DNA from: Streptomyces coelicoflavus
GTDB lineage: Bacteria; Actinomycetota; Actinomycetes; Streptomycetales; Streptomycetaceae
DNA: 37,613 nucleotides
Direction of reading: 5' to 3'
NCBI RefSeq assembly: GCF_003112555.1
Contig: NZ_BEWB01000025.1
Coordinates: 1 to 37,613, forward strand
How positions within the stretch are numbered: the first letter of the stretch is position 1; the number at the start of each line of letters is the position of its first letter. Positions 1 through 13,891 of the stretch are shown piece by piece. The position numbers and the translations under genes are program-made. Below the pieces are notes generated by a model. That model did no database searches. It was not told where the DNA came from and saw nothing but the letters and a program-made list of their open reading frames with translations.

Positions 1-10
1 AAATATTAGA

Positions 11-53
11 AGGGCTGGTCCCGGAACTTCGGTTCCGGGACCAGCCCTTTTTT
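11..53 (+). terminator. Intrinsic terminator with TTCG tetraloop
   Basis: A perfect 17-bp stem (11-27 with 32-48) is closed by a TTCG loop at 28-31 and followed by a run of six T (48-53). This is a textbook intrinsic terminator on the plus strand, belonging to a gene that ends before the window. In other Streptomyces the gene before this locus encodes RNase J; that is from memory and cannot be seen here. Confidence 0.9.
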
Positions 54-99
54 GCTTTCTGTCACTTCGAGTTCACGTTGGGCCCCGACCATCCCACAC

Positions 100-777
100 A
101 TGGGTACTGCAGCAATGCTCAGGGCCGCCGGCGTGGGCGTCGGTGACGAGGTCGTCGTACCTGCCTTCGGGAACGTGGAAGTCGCCGAGGCCGTGGCACT
201 CGTGGGTGCGTCGCCGGTGTTCGCCGACATAGATCCGGCGACGTACTGCCTGGATGCTTCCCTGGTGGAGGCGGCGCTGACGCCTCGGACCGCGGCCGTG
301 GTCGTCGTGCACCGGTTCGGGCGGCCTGCGGACATGGGCGCCCTGCACAGGATCGGACAGCGGCACGGCCTGCTCGTGCTGGAGCACGGCGAGTCCGAGG
401 GACCGTACGACGAGATAGCGCGCCGCAGGCAGCGTGCGGCCTACCTCGACGGGAAGTTGAGGGGCGTGCGGACCCCGGACTGGGGCGACGGACACACGTA
501 CCAGCAGTATGTGGTCCGGGTGCCGGGGAACGGGCGGCCGGACCGGGACGCCTTCGCCCGCGCGGTGCGGGGTCGGGGAGTCGACTGCCGGGTGCCGGTG
601 AAGGCGCCCGTGCACCGGATGCCCGGATTCCGGCGGTGCGTGGCGCTGCCGGAGACGGAGCGGGCCGTCGACGAGACGCTCGCGCTGCCCGTCGAGGCCG
701 CGTTGACCAAGCGGGACATGCAGCGGATCGTGTCCGCCTGCAATGCGCTCGGTGGGCTGCTGCAACCCGCCTACTGA
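100..777 (+). CDS. Degenerate DegT/DnrJ/EryC1-type aminotransferase-fold protein, catalytic residues missing
   Basis: The 225-aa product resembles the DegT/DnrJ/EryC1/StrS family of PLP enzymes: it has the GDEVVVPAFGNVEVAEAV segment, then PVFADIDPATYCLD and a C-terminal segment ending in LPVEAALTKRDMQRI. Members are normally about 370-400 aa. Here the N-terminal part is missing, and the roughly 70-residue section that carries the Schiff-base lysine is absent: HGLLVLEHGESEGP runs straight on to the C-terminal domain. The aspartate that should contact the PLP ring nitrogen (VIEDAAQA in the family) reads EHGES. I infer a non-catalytic remnant or a repurposed fold. ATG at 100 was chosen because the earlier TTG at 52 lies in the terminator; no clear ribosome site is visible, so the start is uncertain. 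The third-position bias is normal, which argues for a maintained gene. Confidence 0.75.
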   Translation: MGTAAMLRAAGVGVGDEVVVPAFGNVEVAEAVALVGASPVFADIDPATYCLDASLVEAALTPRTAAVVVVHRFGRPADMGALHRIGQRHGLLVLEHGESEGPYDEIARRRQRAAYLDGKLRGVRTPDWGDGHTYQQYVVRVPGNGRPDRDAFARAVRGRGVDCRVPVKAPVHRMPGFRRCVALPETERAVDETLALPVEAALTKRDMQRIVSACNALGGLLQPAY

Positions 778-791
778 CGACCAGTCCGTGG

Positions 792-821
792 TTGGGAGCA
801 CCGGCTTGTTCGGGGTATGAT
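792..821 (+). promoter_or_regulatory. Probable promoter of the tRNA-Thr gene
   Basis: TTGGGA at 792-797 and TATGAT at 816-821 are separated by 18 nt, close to the vegetative sigma consensus. The tRNA begins 39 nt downstream of the -10 box. A small hairpin (CGAGG-gaaa-CCTCG, about 836-849) lies in the leader that would be removed by processing. Confidence 0.6.
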
Positions 822-859
822 CTATTCCGTTGCCGCGAGGGAAACCTCGAAAGCGACAG

Positions 860-932
860 GCCCCTATAGCTCAGTCGGTAGAGCGTCTCCATGGTAAGGA
901 GAAGGTCAACGGTTCGATTCCGTTTGGGGGCT
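860..932 (+). tRNA. tRNA-Thr (anticodon GGT)
   Basis: A full cloverleaf can be folded by hand. The acceptor stem pairs 860-866 with 925-931, the D-arm is GCTC/GAGC, and the anticodon stem TCTCC/GGAGA encloses loop ATGGTAA. The T-arm AACGG/CCGTT has loop TTCGATT. Loop positions 34-36 read GGT, which decodes ACC threonine codons. The 3' CCA is not encoded; the base after the acceptor stem is T, as is common in Streptomyces tRNA genes. I saw no integrase and no duplicated 3' end nearby, so there is no evidence of its use as an attachment site in this window. Confidence 0.96.
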
Positions 933-940
933 CCCACAGA

Positions 941-968
941 AAGGCCCCGCCCACTCGGGCGGGGCCTT
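941..968. terminator. Bidirectional terminator between tRNA-Thr and osaC
   Basis: A GC-rich 11-13 bp stem (941-952 with 957-968) with an ACTC loop is followed by T residues on the plus strand and by TTTC on the minus strand. It lies between the tRNA and the convergent osaC, so it can serve both. Confidence 0.8.
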
Positions 969-981
969 TCGCATGCCCTGG

Positions 982-3732
982 TCAGTCCGCGTGGGGCTCC
1001 GGGACGCGCATCGCGAGGATCGCCATGTCGTCGGACGGGGCGTCGGACGCGAAGCGCTCCACCGCGCGCATGATGCGGGCCGCCACCGCGCCGGCCGTGA
1101 GGCCCGTGCAGCTCGTCAGGACGTCGGCGAGGCCGTCGTCGCCCAGCATGCGCGTGCCCTCGCGGCGTTCGGTGACGCCGTCCGTGACGCACAGGAGGAC
1201 GTCGCCCGGGTCGAGGGTGACGGTCTGCTCGTACAGCTCCAGGTCCTCGATGACGCCGAGGAGGGGCTGGGGTTCGGCCGCCGGCTCGACCGTGCCGTCC
1301 TGGCGCAGGCGCAGGGGGAGCGGGTGGCCGGCGCAGACCACCTTCAGCTCGGCGCTGCCGTCCGCCTGCGGGCGCATCTCGCCGTACAGCAGCGTGAGGA
1401 AGCGGCTGCGGGCGCCCTCGTCGAGGATGGCGGAGTTGAGGCGCTCCAGGACCGCCGGGCCGCTCAGCCCCTCCCGGGCCAGCAGGCGCAGGGCGTGCCG
1501 GGCCAGGCCCGTGACGGCGGCCGCGTTGGGGCCCGTGCCGCAGACGTCACCGATGGCGAAGCCGTACGCGTCGTCGCTGATGGGGAAGAGGTCGTAGAAG
1601 TCGCCGCCGACCTCGTTGCCCTCGCCGGCCGCGCGGTAGATGACCTCGACCTCGACGCCGTCGATGACGGGCAGCTCCGGCGGCAGGAGGCTGCGCTGGA
1701 GGGACTGGCTGATCGCCGTGCGCTCCGAGTACAGCCGGGCGTTGTCCAGGGCCAGAGCGGCCCGGCGGGACAGGTCCTCGGCGAGTTCGAGGATCTCCTG
1801 GCGGAAGTGGTCGTCGGTGGGCTTGCCGAGCGTGAGCATGCCGATGACGCGGTTGCGGGCGACCAGCGGCAGGACGACGGTCTCGCCGCCGACGGCGGAG
1901 GCCGTGGCGAGGGTCGGGCCGATGCCGGTGCTCAGCGGCTGCGGCGTACCGCCGCTGAGGCCGAGGTCGCGCATGGAGGTGCGCAGCGCCGCCTGGTGGG
2001 CCATCTCCGCGGGGGCCGTCCACACCCGGGCGCCCGGCGTGGGCACCGGGTCGGGCGGGGCGATCTTCGACAGCAGGGACTTGATGCCGTCGATCAACTC
2101 CTCGTCCTCGTGCAGGACGTACGAGAGGTACGGGTCCGAGGACTGGTCGGCGATCGTGTAGACGGCGCACCAGGTGGCCAGTGTCGGGACCGTCATCTGG
2201 GCCATCAGGGCCAGCGTCTGGTCGCGGTCCAGGGTGCCGGCGAGGAGGTCGGAGGCCTCGACGAGGAAGCTGAGGGAGCCGCGGCGCAGCCGCTCCAGCT
2301 CGCCCAGGCGCGCCGACTCGACGGCCAGGGCGATGCGGTCGGCGGCGAACTGGAGGCGCAGCGCCTCCTCGTTGGAGTACCGGCCGGCGGCCTCGGCCGC
2401 GACGCCGAGGGAGCCGGTGAGGCGGCCCTCGACCTTGAGCGGGACGGTGACGACCGAGCGCATGCCCGTGCTGTTGAGGAGCGGGACGGCGCCGGGGACG
2501 GACTCGAGGTCGTCGTGGACGGCGGGCATGCGCGCCGAGCCGTAGCGTCCGGGGCCCGCCTCGACGGGGACGCGGGCGAACCGCTGGCGGGCGGAGGGCA
2601 GGCCGGTGGAGGCGCGGACCTCCAACTCCGTTTCGTCGTCGGTCGCCAGGAGCAGGAAGGCGGCGTCGGCGTCGAGCATGTCGCGGGCGCGTTCGACCGT
2701 GCGCTGGAGAAGGCCGTCGAGGTCGTCCGGGGCGGGGGAGCCGATGAACACCTCGAAGGGGTCGGCACTCTGGCCCTCGGAGGACGGGGAGTCGGGGGCC
2801 GGCACCCGCAACGGGGTTTGCAGCACCGCGCGTTCGTGGTCGCGGACGAGGAGGCAGACCGTGGAGGGCTCGCCGTCGGCGTCGCGGACGCGGAGGTGGG
2901 AGGCGTAGACCGGGGTGACGCGGCCGTCGGCGCCCCTTATGCCGTAGCTGCCCTCCCAGCGGGAGAGCTGGAGGGCCTCGGCGATGCCGGTGCTGGTGCC
3001 GGGGGTGTGCGGCCAGGCGGCGAGGTCGGTCAGCGGCTTGCCGGTGACCTGGTCGGCGGCGTAGCCGAAGAGGTCCTCGGCGTCCTCGTTCCACGACGTG
3101 ACGGCGCCGGTGCGGTCGATCTGGACGACGGCGACGCGGACCCGGCCGTCGGCGAGCGGCAGCAGGGCGGCCGGGAGGGAGGGACCGGCGGCGCGGGTGC
3201 CGACCGGGCGCTCGGGCAGATGGAGGTGGAACCAGACGTTCTTCAGCGTGGGCGTGTACTCCACGCCCCAGCGGTCGGCCAGCGCCGCGCACAGCTGGAG
3301 GCCGCGGCCGCCCTCGCGGTCGAGGCTGCCCATGGTGGCGGGGGAGCCCTGGAGCGGGACCTCGCGCTCCGGATAGTGGTCGGCGACCTCGATGCGTACG
3401 CCGTCGTCGCTGCGCAGGCACACGACGTCGGCGGTGGTGCCCGCGTGCACCACCGCGTTGGTCACCAGCTCGCTGGTGAGCACCACGGCGTCGTCGACGA
3501 TGTCGGCATGGCCCCAGCCCTGGAGTGTGTCGCGGACGAAGGACCGGGCACTCGCCACGGATCGCCCGACGGGCTCGAAGCTGGCGGCCGCGCGCGCGGT
3601 GATCACAGAACTTCCCGACCCTCTCTCCCCGTGCACGGCCTCATGGCCGGCCGGCTGGTGCCGCTGCTGCGGCAGTCCACCCGTCGGCCCGGGATCCGGG
3701 GGCTGCTCCCCCGGGATCAGTCCGGTGGTCAT
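982..3732 (-). CDS. osaC: OsaC-type multidomain regulator: anti-sigma kinase-like, PAS, GAF and SpoIIE/PP2C phosphatase
   Basis: The 916-aa cytoplasmic protein has an N-terminal RsbW-like ATPase domain (about residues 45-160, N-box SELVTNAVVHAG), a PAS domain (about 185-290), and two GAF-like regions (about 340-480 and 500-660). The C-terminal SpoIIE-type PP2C phosphatase (about 690-910) carries the metal motifs GGDFYD, GDVCGTG, TDGVTE and PSDDMA. It thus combines an anti-sigma kinase module with the phosphatase that normally opposes it. In S. coelicolor OsaC, encoded divergently from osaA, is needed to return sigma-B activity to baseline after osmotic stress; the domain order and divergent neighbour here match. 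ATG at 3732 is preceded by GGAGGGG at 10-nt spacing, so I prefer it to the GTG at 3771. I found no obvious sigma-B promoter upstream. Confidence 0.93.
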   Translation of the reverse strand: MTTGLIPGEQPPDPGPTGGLPQQRHQPAGHEAVHGERGSGSSVITARAAASFEPVGRSVASARSFVRDTLQGWGHADIVDDAVVLTSELVTNAVVHAGTTADVVCLRSDDGVRIEVADHYPEREVPLQGSPATMGSLDREGGRGLQLCAALADRWGVEYTPTLKNVWFHLHLPERPVGTRAAGPSLPAALLPLADGRVRVAVVQIDRTGAVTSWNEDAEDLFGYAADQVTGKPLTDLAAWPHTPGTSTGIAEALQLSRWEGSYGIRGADGRVTPVYASHLRVRDADGEPSTVCLLVRDHERAVLQTPLRVPAPDSPSSEGQSADPFEVFIGSPAPDDLDGLLQRTVERARDMLDADAAFLLLATDDETELEVRASTGLPSARQRFARVPVEAGPGRYGSARMPAVHDDLESVPGAVPLLNSTGMRSVVTVPLKVEGRLTGSLGVAAEAAGRYSNEEALRLQFAADRIALAVESARLGELERLRRGSLSFLVEASDLLAGTLDRDQTLALMAQMTVPTLATWCAVYTIADQSSDPYLSYVLHEDEELIDGIKSLLSKIAPPDPVPTPGARVWTAPAEMAHQAALRTSMRDLGLSGGTPQPLSTGIGPTLATASAVGGETVVLPLVARNRVIGMLTLGKPTDDHFRQEILELAEDLSRRAALALDNARLYSERTAISQSLQRSLLPPELPVIDGVEVEVIYRAAGEGNEVGGDFYDLFPISDDAYGFAIGDVCGTGPNAAAVTGLARHALRLLAREGLSGPAVLERLNSAILDEGARSRFLTLLYGEMRPQADGSAELKVVCAGHPLPLRLRQDGTVEPAAEPQPLLGVIEDLELYEQTVTLDPGDVLLCVTDGVTERREGTRMLGDDGLADVLTSCTGLTAGAVAARIMRAVERFASDAPSDDMAILAMRVPEPHAD

Positions 3733-4124
3733 TCCGGCCGCCCCTCCGATGCCCGCTCGTCTCCGTGCCACCGCCCAGACCGGACGGACCGGTACGGCTG
3801 GACAGCCACGTGCAAGGTTACTTACCTTCGCCGTCCATCCGGATGCCGGTCTGCAGTGTTTCCGCCCAGAGGGTGTGCGGACGATGTGCGAAGCTGCCGA
3901 ACTGTTATGGCCTGGTTCGGCCGGGGTGAAACACTGGGCAAGCTGCCAATGAGGGTCCGGGCAGGTGAATGCACGCCTGGCCGGGTGGGCAGCAGCCCCT
4001 GGAAGCGGTCCGGCGCGCCGGACCGGATCGCCCGGCAGTACGGGAAACAGGCGGCAGGAACCGGTCCGCCGAGCGTTGGCGGCCGGGCACAGCGGTATCG
4101 GTCGAGCCCTGCGGGAGGGACACA
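3733..4124. other. Divergent osaC/osaA intergenic region
   Basis: This 392-bp non-coding region separates two divergent stress genes and must hold both promoters, but I cannot assign either with confidence. A short inverted repeat (AAGGT-tactt-ACCTT, 3814-3828) lies between them and may be an operator. It resembles half of an iron box but is two bases too short. The strong ribosome site of osaA (GGGAGGGA, 4113-4120) closes the region. Confidence 0.5.
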
Positions 4125-9596
<5,472 letters not shown>

Positions 9597-10034
9597 GCGC
9601 GGCGGGCCGGCGGGCGCGGTCGGGAAGCCGGCGGGAAGCGGCCGGTACGTTCGGACCTCGTGCCCGTAGTACGTTCGGGCACGGCGTCCCCGTACGTTCG
9701 GGCACCTTCCGTGCGGCTCGCTCGGGCGGTGTGCGAACGTGGAGTATGTGTAAACGGCGGGGACCTTCGGGGCTCACGCGCGGTCGCTGACCGAGCGTGC
9801 CCGAAACCGTGTAGAAGTACGGGATTCGGGGAACCTTCTGGTCTCCCGCCGCGTTTCTGCTACGAGCACAGTGACATCACGGTGACAGGGTGTGGCGACA
9901 GGCGGGGTGCGGCTACGATGACCGGCACGAGGACGGGCGGCGCAAGGGAGCCGTCCTCCGGGGCGGCACCCGCCGGTGCCGCGTCGAGTCCTGTGGACAG
10001 GGGAGGCCCCACGCCGGGGCGAGGAGGGCGGGCC
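9597..10034 (+). promoter_or_regulatory. osaA-osaB intergenic region with repeated TTCGGGCAC motifs
   Basis: This 438-bp gap is long for a kinase and its regulator. It contains three direct copies of TACGTTCGG, two of them extended to TACGTTCGGGCAC (9646, 9670 and 9693, spaced 24 and 23 bp, about two helical turns). A reverse-complement half site (CGTGCCCGAA) lies near 9795. I infer a binding-site cluster that may drive osaB separately from osaA. No certain promoter was assigned. The ribosome site GAGGAGGG of osaB ends the region. Confidence 0.5.
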
Positions 10035-10709
10035 ATGGTGCAGAAGGCCAAGATCCTCCTGGTCGATGACCGGCCGGAGAATCTGCTTGCGCTGGAGGCG
10101 ATCCTCTCGGCGCTCGATCAGACGCTGGTGCGGGCATCGTCCGGGGAGGAAGCGCTCAAAGCACTGCTCACGGACGACTTCGCGGTCATTCTGCTGGACG
10201 TGCAGATGCCGGGCATGGACGGTTTCGAGACCGCCGCGCACATCAAGCGACGGGAGAGGACCCGGGACATCCCGATCATCTTCCTCACCGCGATCAACCA
10301 CGGCCCCCACCACACCTTCCGCGGGTACGCGGCGGGCGCGGTGGACTACATCTCCAAGCCGTTCGACCCCTGGGTGCTGCGGGCCAAGGTCTCGGTCTTC
10401 GTCGAGCTGTACATGAAGAACTGCCAGCTGCGGGAGCAGGCGGCACTGCTGCGCCTCCAGTTGGAGGGCAACGGCAAGGCCGAGGCCGGCGAGGCCAAGG
10501 AGCCGGCGGGGCTGCTGGCCGAGCTGTCGGCCCGGCTCGCGGCCGTGGAGGAGCAGGCGGAGGCGCTGTCCAAGCAGCTGGGCGACGAGTCGACGGACGC
10601 GGCGGCGGTGGCGACAGCGGCCCATCTGGAGCGCAAGCTCACCGGGCTGCGACGGGCCCTGGACGCCCTGGAGCCGGGCACGCCCGGAGACCAGGCCGCC
10701 GTCAACTGA
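10035..10709 (+). CDS. osaB: OsaB: response regulator with coiled-coil output domain
   Basis: The 224-aa protein begins with a REC domain (about residues 5-125) with D11/D12, phospho-acceptor D55 in LLDVQMPGMDG, and the conserved lysine in DYISKPFDPW. The C-terminal half is an Ala/Glu/Leu-rich region with heptad character (LLAELSARLAAVEEQAEALSKQL and beyond) rather than a DNA-binding domain. Output is therefore probably through protein contacts or dimerisation. OsaB is the reported partner of OsaA and is required for osmoadaptation in S. coelicolor. ATG at 10035 has GAGGAGGG 6 nt upstream. Longer in-frame starts run through the repeat-bearing intergenic sequence and are rejected. Confidence 0.93.
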   Translation: MVQKAKILLVDDRPENLLALEAILSALDQTLVRASSGEEALKALLTDDFAVILLDVQMPGMDGFETAAHIKRRERTRDIPIIFLTAINHGPHHTFRGYAAGAVDYISKPFDPWVLRAKVSVFVELYMKNCQLREQAALLRLQLEGNGKAEAGEAKEPAGLLAELSARLAAVEEQAEALSKQLGDESTDAAAVATAAHLERKLTGLRRALDALEPGTPGDQAAVN

Positions 10710-10729
10710 CGTAGCGCGGCCCCCTGGTG

Positions 10730-10751
10730 CCCCGTGCGGTGCGGTACGGGG
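10730..10751 (+). terminator. Possible hairpin terminator after osaB
   Basis: CCCCGTGC (10730-10737) can pair with GTACGGGG (10744-10751), with one G-T pair, around a 6-nt loop. There is no T run, as is common for Streptomyces terminators, so support is structural only. Confidence 0.4.
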
Positions 10752-10911
10752 GTCCCGGTCAGCCCTCGGCATCCGGTGGCAGCCCTCTGCGACGCGCCGC
10801 CCGGTGAGGACGCGTCAGACGCTGTACCGGAGCCGTCAGTTCCGCCTCTGTCCGGGGGCGACACGAACGGGTGAAGCGGTAGGCACACGTGTCGACCGCC
10901 GTCTCCCCCGG

Positions 10912-10917
10912 TAACCT
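10912..10917 (+). promoter_or_regulatory. -10 box for a probable leaderless ftsK transcript
   Basis: TAACCT at 10912-10917 lies 7 nt before the ATG at 10925, the spacing expected if transcription starts at the A of the start codon. There is no ribosome site before this ATG. The -35 region is not convincing. Confidence 0.45.
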
Positions 10918-10924
10918 CACACCC

Positions 10925-13681
10925 ATGGCCTCACGTCCCTCCGCAGCCAAGAAGCAGCCCGCGAAGAAGGCGGCCGCTCCCGCGAAGGGCCCCGCCAAGA
11001 AGGCACCCGCCAAGAAGGCACCTGCGAAGAAGGCGCCCGCCAAGAAGGCCGCGGCGAAGAAGCCCGCGCCCAAACCGGCTCCGAACCCCACCGGGGGCGT
11101 CTACCGGCTGGTGCGCGCGCTCTGGCTGGGCCTCGCGCACGGAGTCGGCGCCGTCTTCCGCGGCATAGGGCAGGGCGCCAAGAACCTCGACCCGGCCCAC
11201 CGCAAGGACGGCGTCGCCCTGCTGCTGCTCGGCATCGCGCTGATCGTCGCCGCGGGCACCTGGGCCGACCTCAAGGGCCCTGTCGGCGACCTCGTCGAGA
11301 TCCTCGTGACCGGTGCCTTCGGCCGCCTCGACCTGCTCGCGCCGATCCTGCTCGGCGCCATCGCCGTACGGCTGATCCGGCACCCCGAGAAGCCCGAGGC
11401 GAACGGACGGATCGTGATCGGCCTGTCCGCGCTCGTCGTCGGCGTGCTCGGCCAGGTGCACATCGCCTGCGGCTCACCGGCCCGCAGCGACGGCATGCAG
11501 GCCATAAGGGACGCCGGCGGGCTGATCGGCTGGGGAGCGGCGACCCCGCTGTCGTACACGATGACCGACGTGCTGGCCGTGCCGCTGCTCGTGCTGCTCA
11601 CGGTCTTCGGGCTGCTCGTGGTCACCGCCACGCCGGTCAACGCGATCCCGCAGCGGCTGCGGCAGCTCGGGGTGCGGCTCGGCCTGGTGGGCGACCCGGA
11701 GGCGGACGTCCTCACGGACGACGACGAGCGCTACGACGAACAGTGGCGCGAGGCGCTGCCCGCCCGAACCCGCAGGCGCGGGGCGCCGGCCGCCGACGAG
11801 CAGCCGTACGACCCCGACGCGGCGGAGCAGGAGGCGCTGAACAGGCGCCGCGGCAGGCCCCGGCGATCCGCCGTGCCGCAGCCCGAGATGAACCGCCCGA
11901 TGGACGCCGTGGACGTCGCCGCGGCCGCGGCCGCCGCGCTCGACGGCGCCGTACTGCACGGCATGCCGCCCTCGCCGCTGGTCGCCGACCTCACGCAGGG
12001 CGTGAGCACGGGGGACCGCGAGTCCACGACCCCGACCCCCACGCCCGTGCCGGCCGCGCGGCCGCAGCCGGGCAAGCTCAAGAAGGACGCCGCCAAGGAG
12101 CCCCGGGAAGAGGCGGCGGGCGGTGGCGTCCCCGACCTCACGAAGACGCCGCTGCCCAAAGAACGGGACCTGCCGCCGCGGGCCGAGCAGCTCCAGCTCT
12201 CCGGCGACATCACCTACTCCCTGCCGTCCCTCGACTCCCTCACACGCGGCGGCCCCGGCAAGGCGCGCAGTGCCGCCAACGACGCCATAGTCGCCTCGCT
12301 CACCACCGTCTTCACCGAGTTCAAGGTCGACGCCGCCGTCACCGGCTTCACCCGGGGCCCGACCGTCACGCGCTACGAGGTCGAGCTGGGCCCCGCCGTG
12401 AAGGTCGAGCGGATCACCGCGCTGACCAAGAACATCGCGTACGCCGTCGCCAGCCCCGACGTGCGGATCATCAGCCCGATCCCCGGCAAGTCCGCGGTCG
12501 GCATCGAGATCCCCAACACCGACCGGGAGATGGTCAACCTCGGCGACGTGCTGCGCCTCGCCGAGTCCGCCGAGGACGACGACCCGATGCTGGTCGCCTT
12601 CGGCAAGGACGTCGAGGGCGGCTACGTCATGCACTCGCTGGCGAAGATGCCGCACATGCTGGTCGCCGGCGCCACCGGCTCCGGCAAGTCGTCCTGCATC
12701 AACTGCCTGATCACCTCGATCATGATGCGGGCGACCCCGGAGGACGTCCGGATGATCCTGGTCGACCCCAAGCGGGTCGAGCTGACGGCCTACGAGGGCA
12801 TCCCGCACCTGATCACGCCGATCATCACCAACCCGAAGCGGGCCGCCGAGGCGCTCCAGTGGGTCGTGCGCGAGATGGACCTGCGCTACGACGACCTCGC
12901 CGCCTACGGCTACCGGCACATCGACGACTTCAACCGCGCGGTGCGCGAGGGCAGGGCCAAGACGCCCGAGGGCAGCGAGCGCGAACTCCAGCCGTACCCG
13001 TACCTGCTGGTGATCGTGGACGAGCTGGCCGACCTGATGATGGTCGCGCCGCGCGACGTCGAGGACGCGATCGTCAGGATCACGCAGCTCGCGCGCGCGG
13101 CCGGCATCCACCTGGTGCTCGCCACCCAGCGGCCCTCCGTGGACGTCGTCACCGGCCTGATCAAGGCCAACGTGCCCTCCCGGCTCGCCTTCGCCACCTC
13201 CTCGCTCGCCGACTCCCGGGTCATCCTCGACCAGCCCGGCGCCGAGAAGCTGATCGGCAAGGGCGACGGCCTCTTCCTGCCGATGGGCGCGAACAAGCCG
13301 ACCCGCATGCAGGGCGCGTTCGTGACCGAGGAGGAGATCGCGGTCGTCGTCCAGCACTGCAAGGACCAGATGGCGCCGGTCTTCCGGGACGACGTCACCG
13401 TCGGCACCAAGCAGAAGAAGGAGATCGACGAGGACATCGGCGACGACCTCGACCTGCTGTGCCAGGCCGCCGAGCTGGTCGTCTCCACGCAGTTCGGGTC
13501 GACCTCGATGCTCCAGCGCAAGCTGCGCGTCGGCTTCGCCAAGGCCGGGCGGCTGATGGACCTGATGGAGTCGCGGAGCATCGTCGGACCGAGCGAGGGT
13601 TCGAAGGCTCGTGACGTTCTTGTGAAGCCTGACGAGCTGGACGGCGTGCTCGCGGTGATCCGGGGGGAGTCTGAAGGGTAG
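10925..13681 (+). CDS. ftsK: DNA translocase FtsK
   Basis: The 918-aa protein begins with a Lys/Ala/Pro-rich basic tail (repeats of KKAPA). About four membrane helices follow in residues 60-225 (for example LLLLGIALIVAAGTWADL and VLAVPLLVLLTVFGLLVV), then an Ala/Pro-rich acidic linker. The RecA-like motor has Walker A GATGSGKSS (K588) and Walker B LLVIVDELADLM (about D699). The C-terminal gamma winged-helix domain, which recognises orienting DNA sequences, ends in KARDVLVKPDELDGVLAVI. FtsK moves chromosome ends across closing septa, in Streptomyces mainly at sporulation septa. ATG at 10925 was chosen because a -10 box sits 7 nt upstream, consistent with a leaderless message; an in-frame GTG at 10889 would add 12 residues and cannot be excluded. 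Confidence 0.95.
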   Translation: MASRPSAAKKQPAKKAAAPAKGPAKKAPAKKAPAKKAPAKKAAAKKPAPKPAPNPTGGVYRLVRALWLGLAHGVGAVFRGIGQGAKNLDPAHRKDGVALLLLGIALIVAAGTWADLKGPVGDLVEILVTGAFGRLDLLAPILLGAIAVRLIRHPEKPEANGRIVIGLSALVVGVLGQVHIACGSPARSDGMQAIRDAGGLIGWGAATPLSYTMTDVLAVPLLVLLTVFGLLVVTATPVNAIPQRLRQLGVRLGLVGDPEADVLTDDDERYDEQWREALPARTRRRGAPAADEQPYDPDAAEQEALNRRRGRPRRSAVPQPEMNRPMDAVDVAAAAAAALDGAVLHGMPPSPLVADLTQGVSTGDRESTTPTPTPVPAARPQPGKLKKDAAKEPREEAAGGGVPDLTKTPLPKERDLPPRAEQLQLSGDITYSLPSLDSLTRGGPGKARSAANDAIVASLTTVFTEFKVDAAVTGFTRGPTVTRYEVELGPAVKVERITALTKNIAYAVASPDVRIISPIPGKSAVGIEIPNTDREMVNLGDVLRLAESAEDDDPMLVAFGKDVEGGYVMHSLAKMPHMLVAGATGSGKSSCINCLITSIMMRATPEDVRMILVDPKRVELTAYEGIPHLITPIITNPKRAAEALQWVVREMDLRYDDLAAYGYRHIDDFNRAVREGRAKTPEGSERELQPYPYLLVIVDELADLMMVAPRDVEDAIVRITQLARAAGIHLVLATQRPSVDVVTGLIKANVPSRLAFATSSLADSRVILDQPGAEKLIGKGDGLFLPMGANKPTRMQGAFVTEEEIAVVVQHCKDQMAPVFRDDVTVGTKQKKEIDEDIGDDLDLLCQAAELVVSTQFGSTSMLQRKLRVGFAKAGRLMDLMESRSIVGPSEGSKARDVLVKPDELDGVLAVIRGESEG

Positions 13682-13840
13682 GGACGGGTAGGCGAACGGT
13701 TCCGCCGACGTTCCGCCGGTGTTCCGCCGGCGGGTGTCGCGACGGCCGGGCGGCCGATCGTGACTCACCCGTTAGCGATCATTGAGCAACCGTTTCCCCA
13801 GGCCCTACGTCAAGTTGAGGGAAGTGACAAACAGGTAGTC

Positions 13841-13872
13841 CACCATCGGAGTGTCGGGCCATTCCGATGGTG
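13841..13872. promoter_or_regulatory. Perfect 10-bp inverted repeat upstream of the rodZ-like gene
   Basis: CACCATCGGA (13841-13850) is the exact reverse complement of TCCGATGGTG (13863-13872), with a 12-nt spacer. It lies 20 nt before a candidate promoter. It could be an operator for a dimeric regulator or a terminator hairpin for ftsK; no T run follows. Confidence 0.55.
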
Positions 13873-13891
13873 TAAAGGTCGTACCGTCCGC

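Noticed and set aside
860..932. tRNA-Thr as an integration site of a mobile element
   Set aside because: No integrase gene and no second copy of the tRNA 3' end were found in the window.
3814..3828. AAGGT-tactt-ACCTT as an iron (DmdR/IdeR) box
   Set aside because: The arms resemble the iron box but the spacing is two bases short of the 19-bp consensus and the outer bases do not fit. Kept only as an inverted repeat.
3733..4124. Sigma-B promoter (GNNT-N14-16-GGGTAY) for osaC or osaA
   Set aside because: Only partial matches such as GGGTGT or GGGTGA without a properly spaced upstream element were found on either strand.
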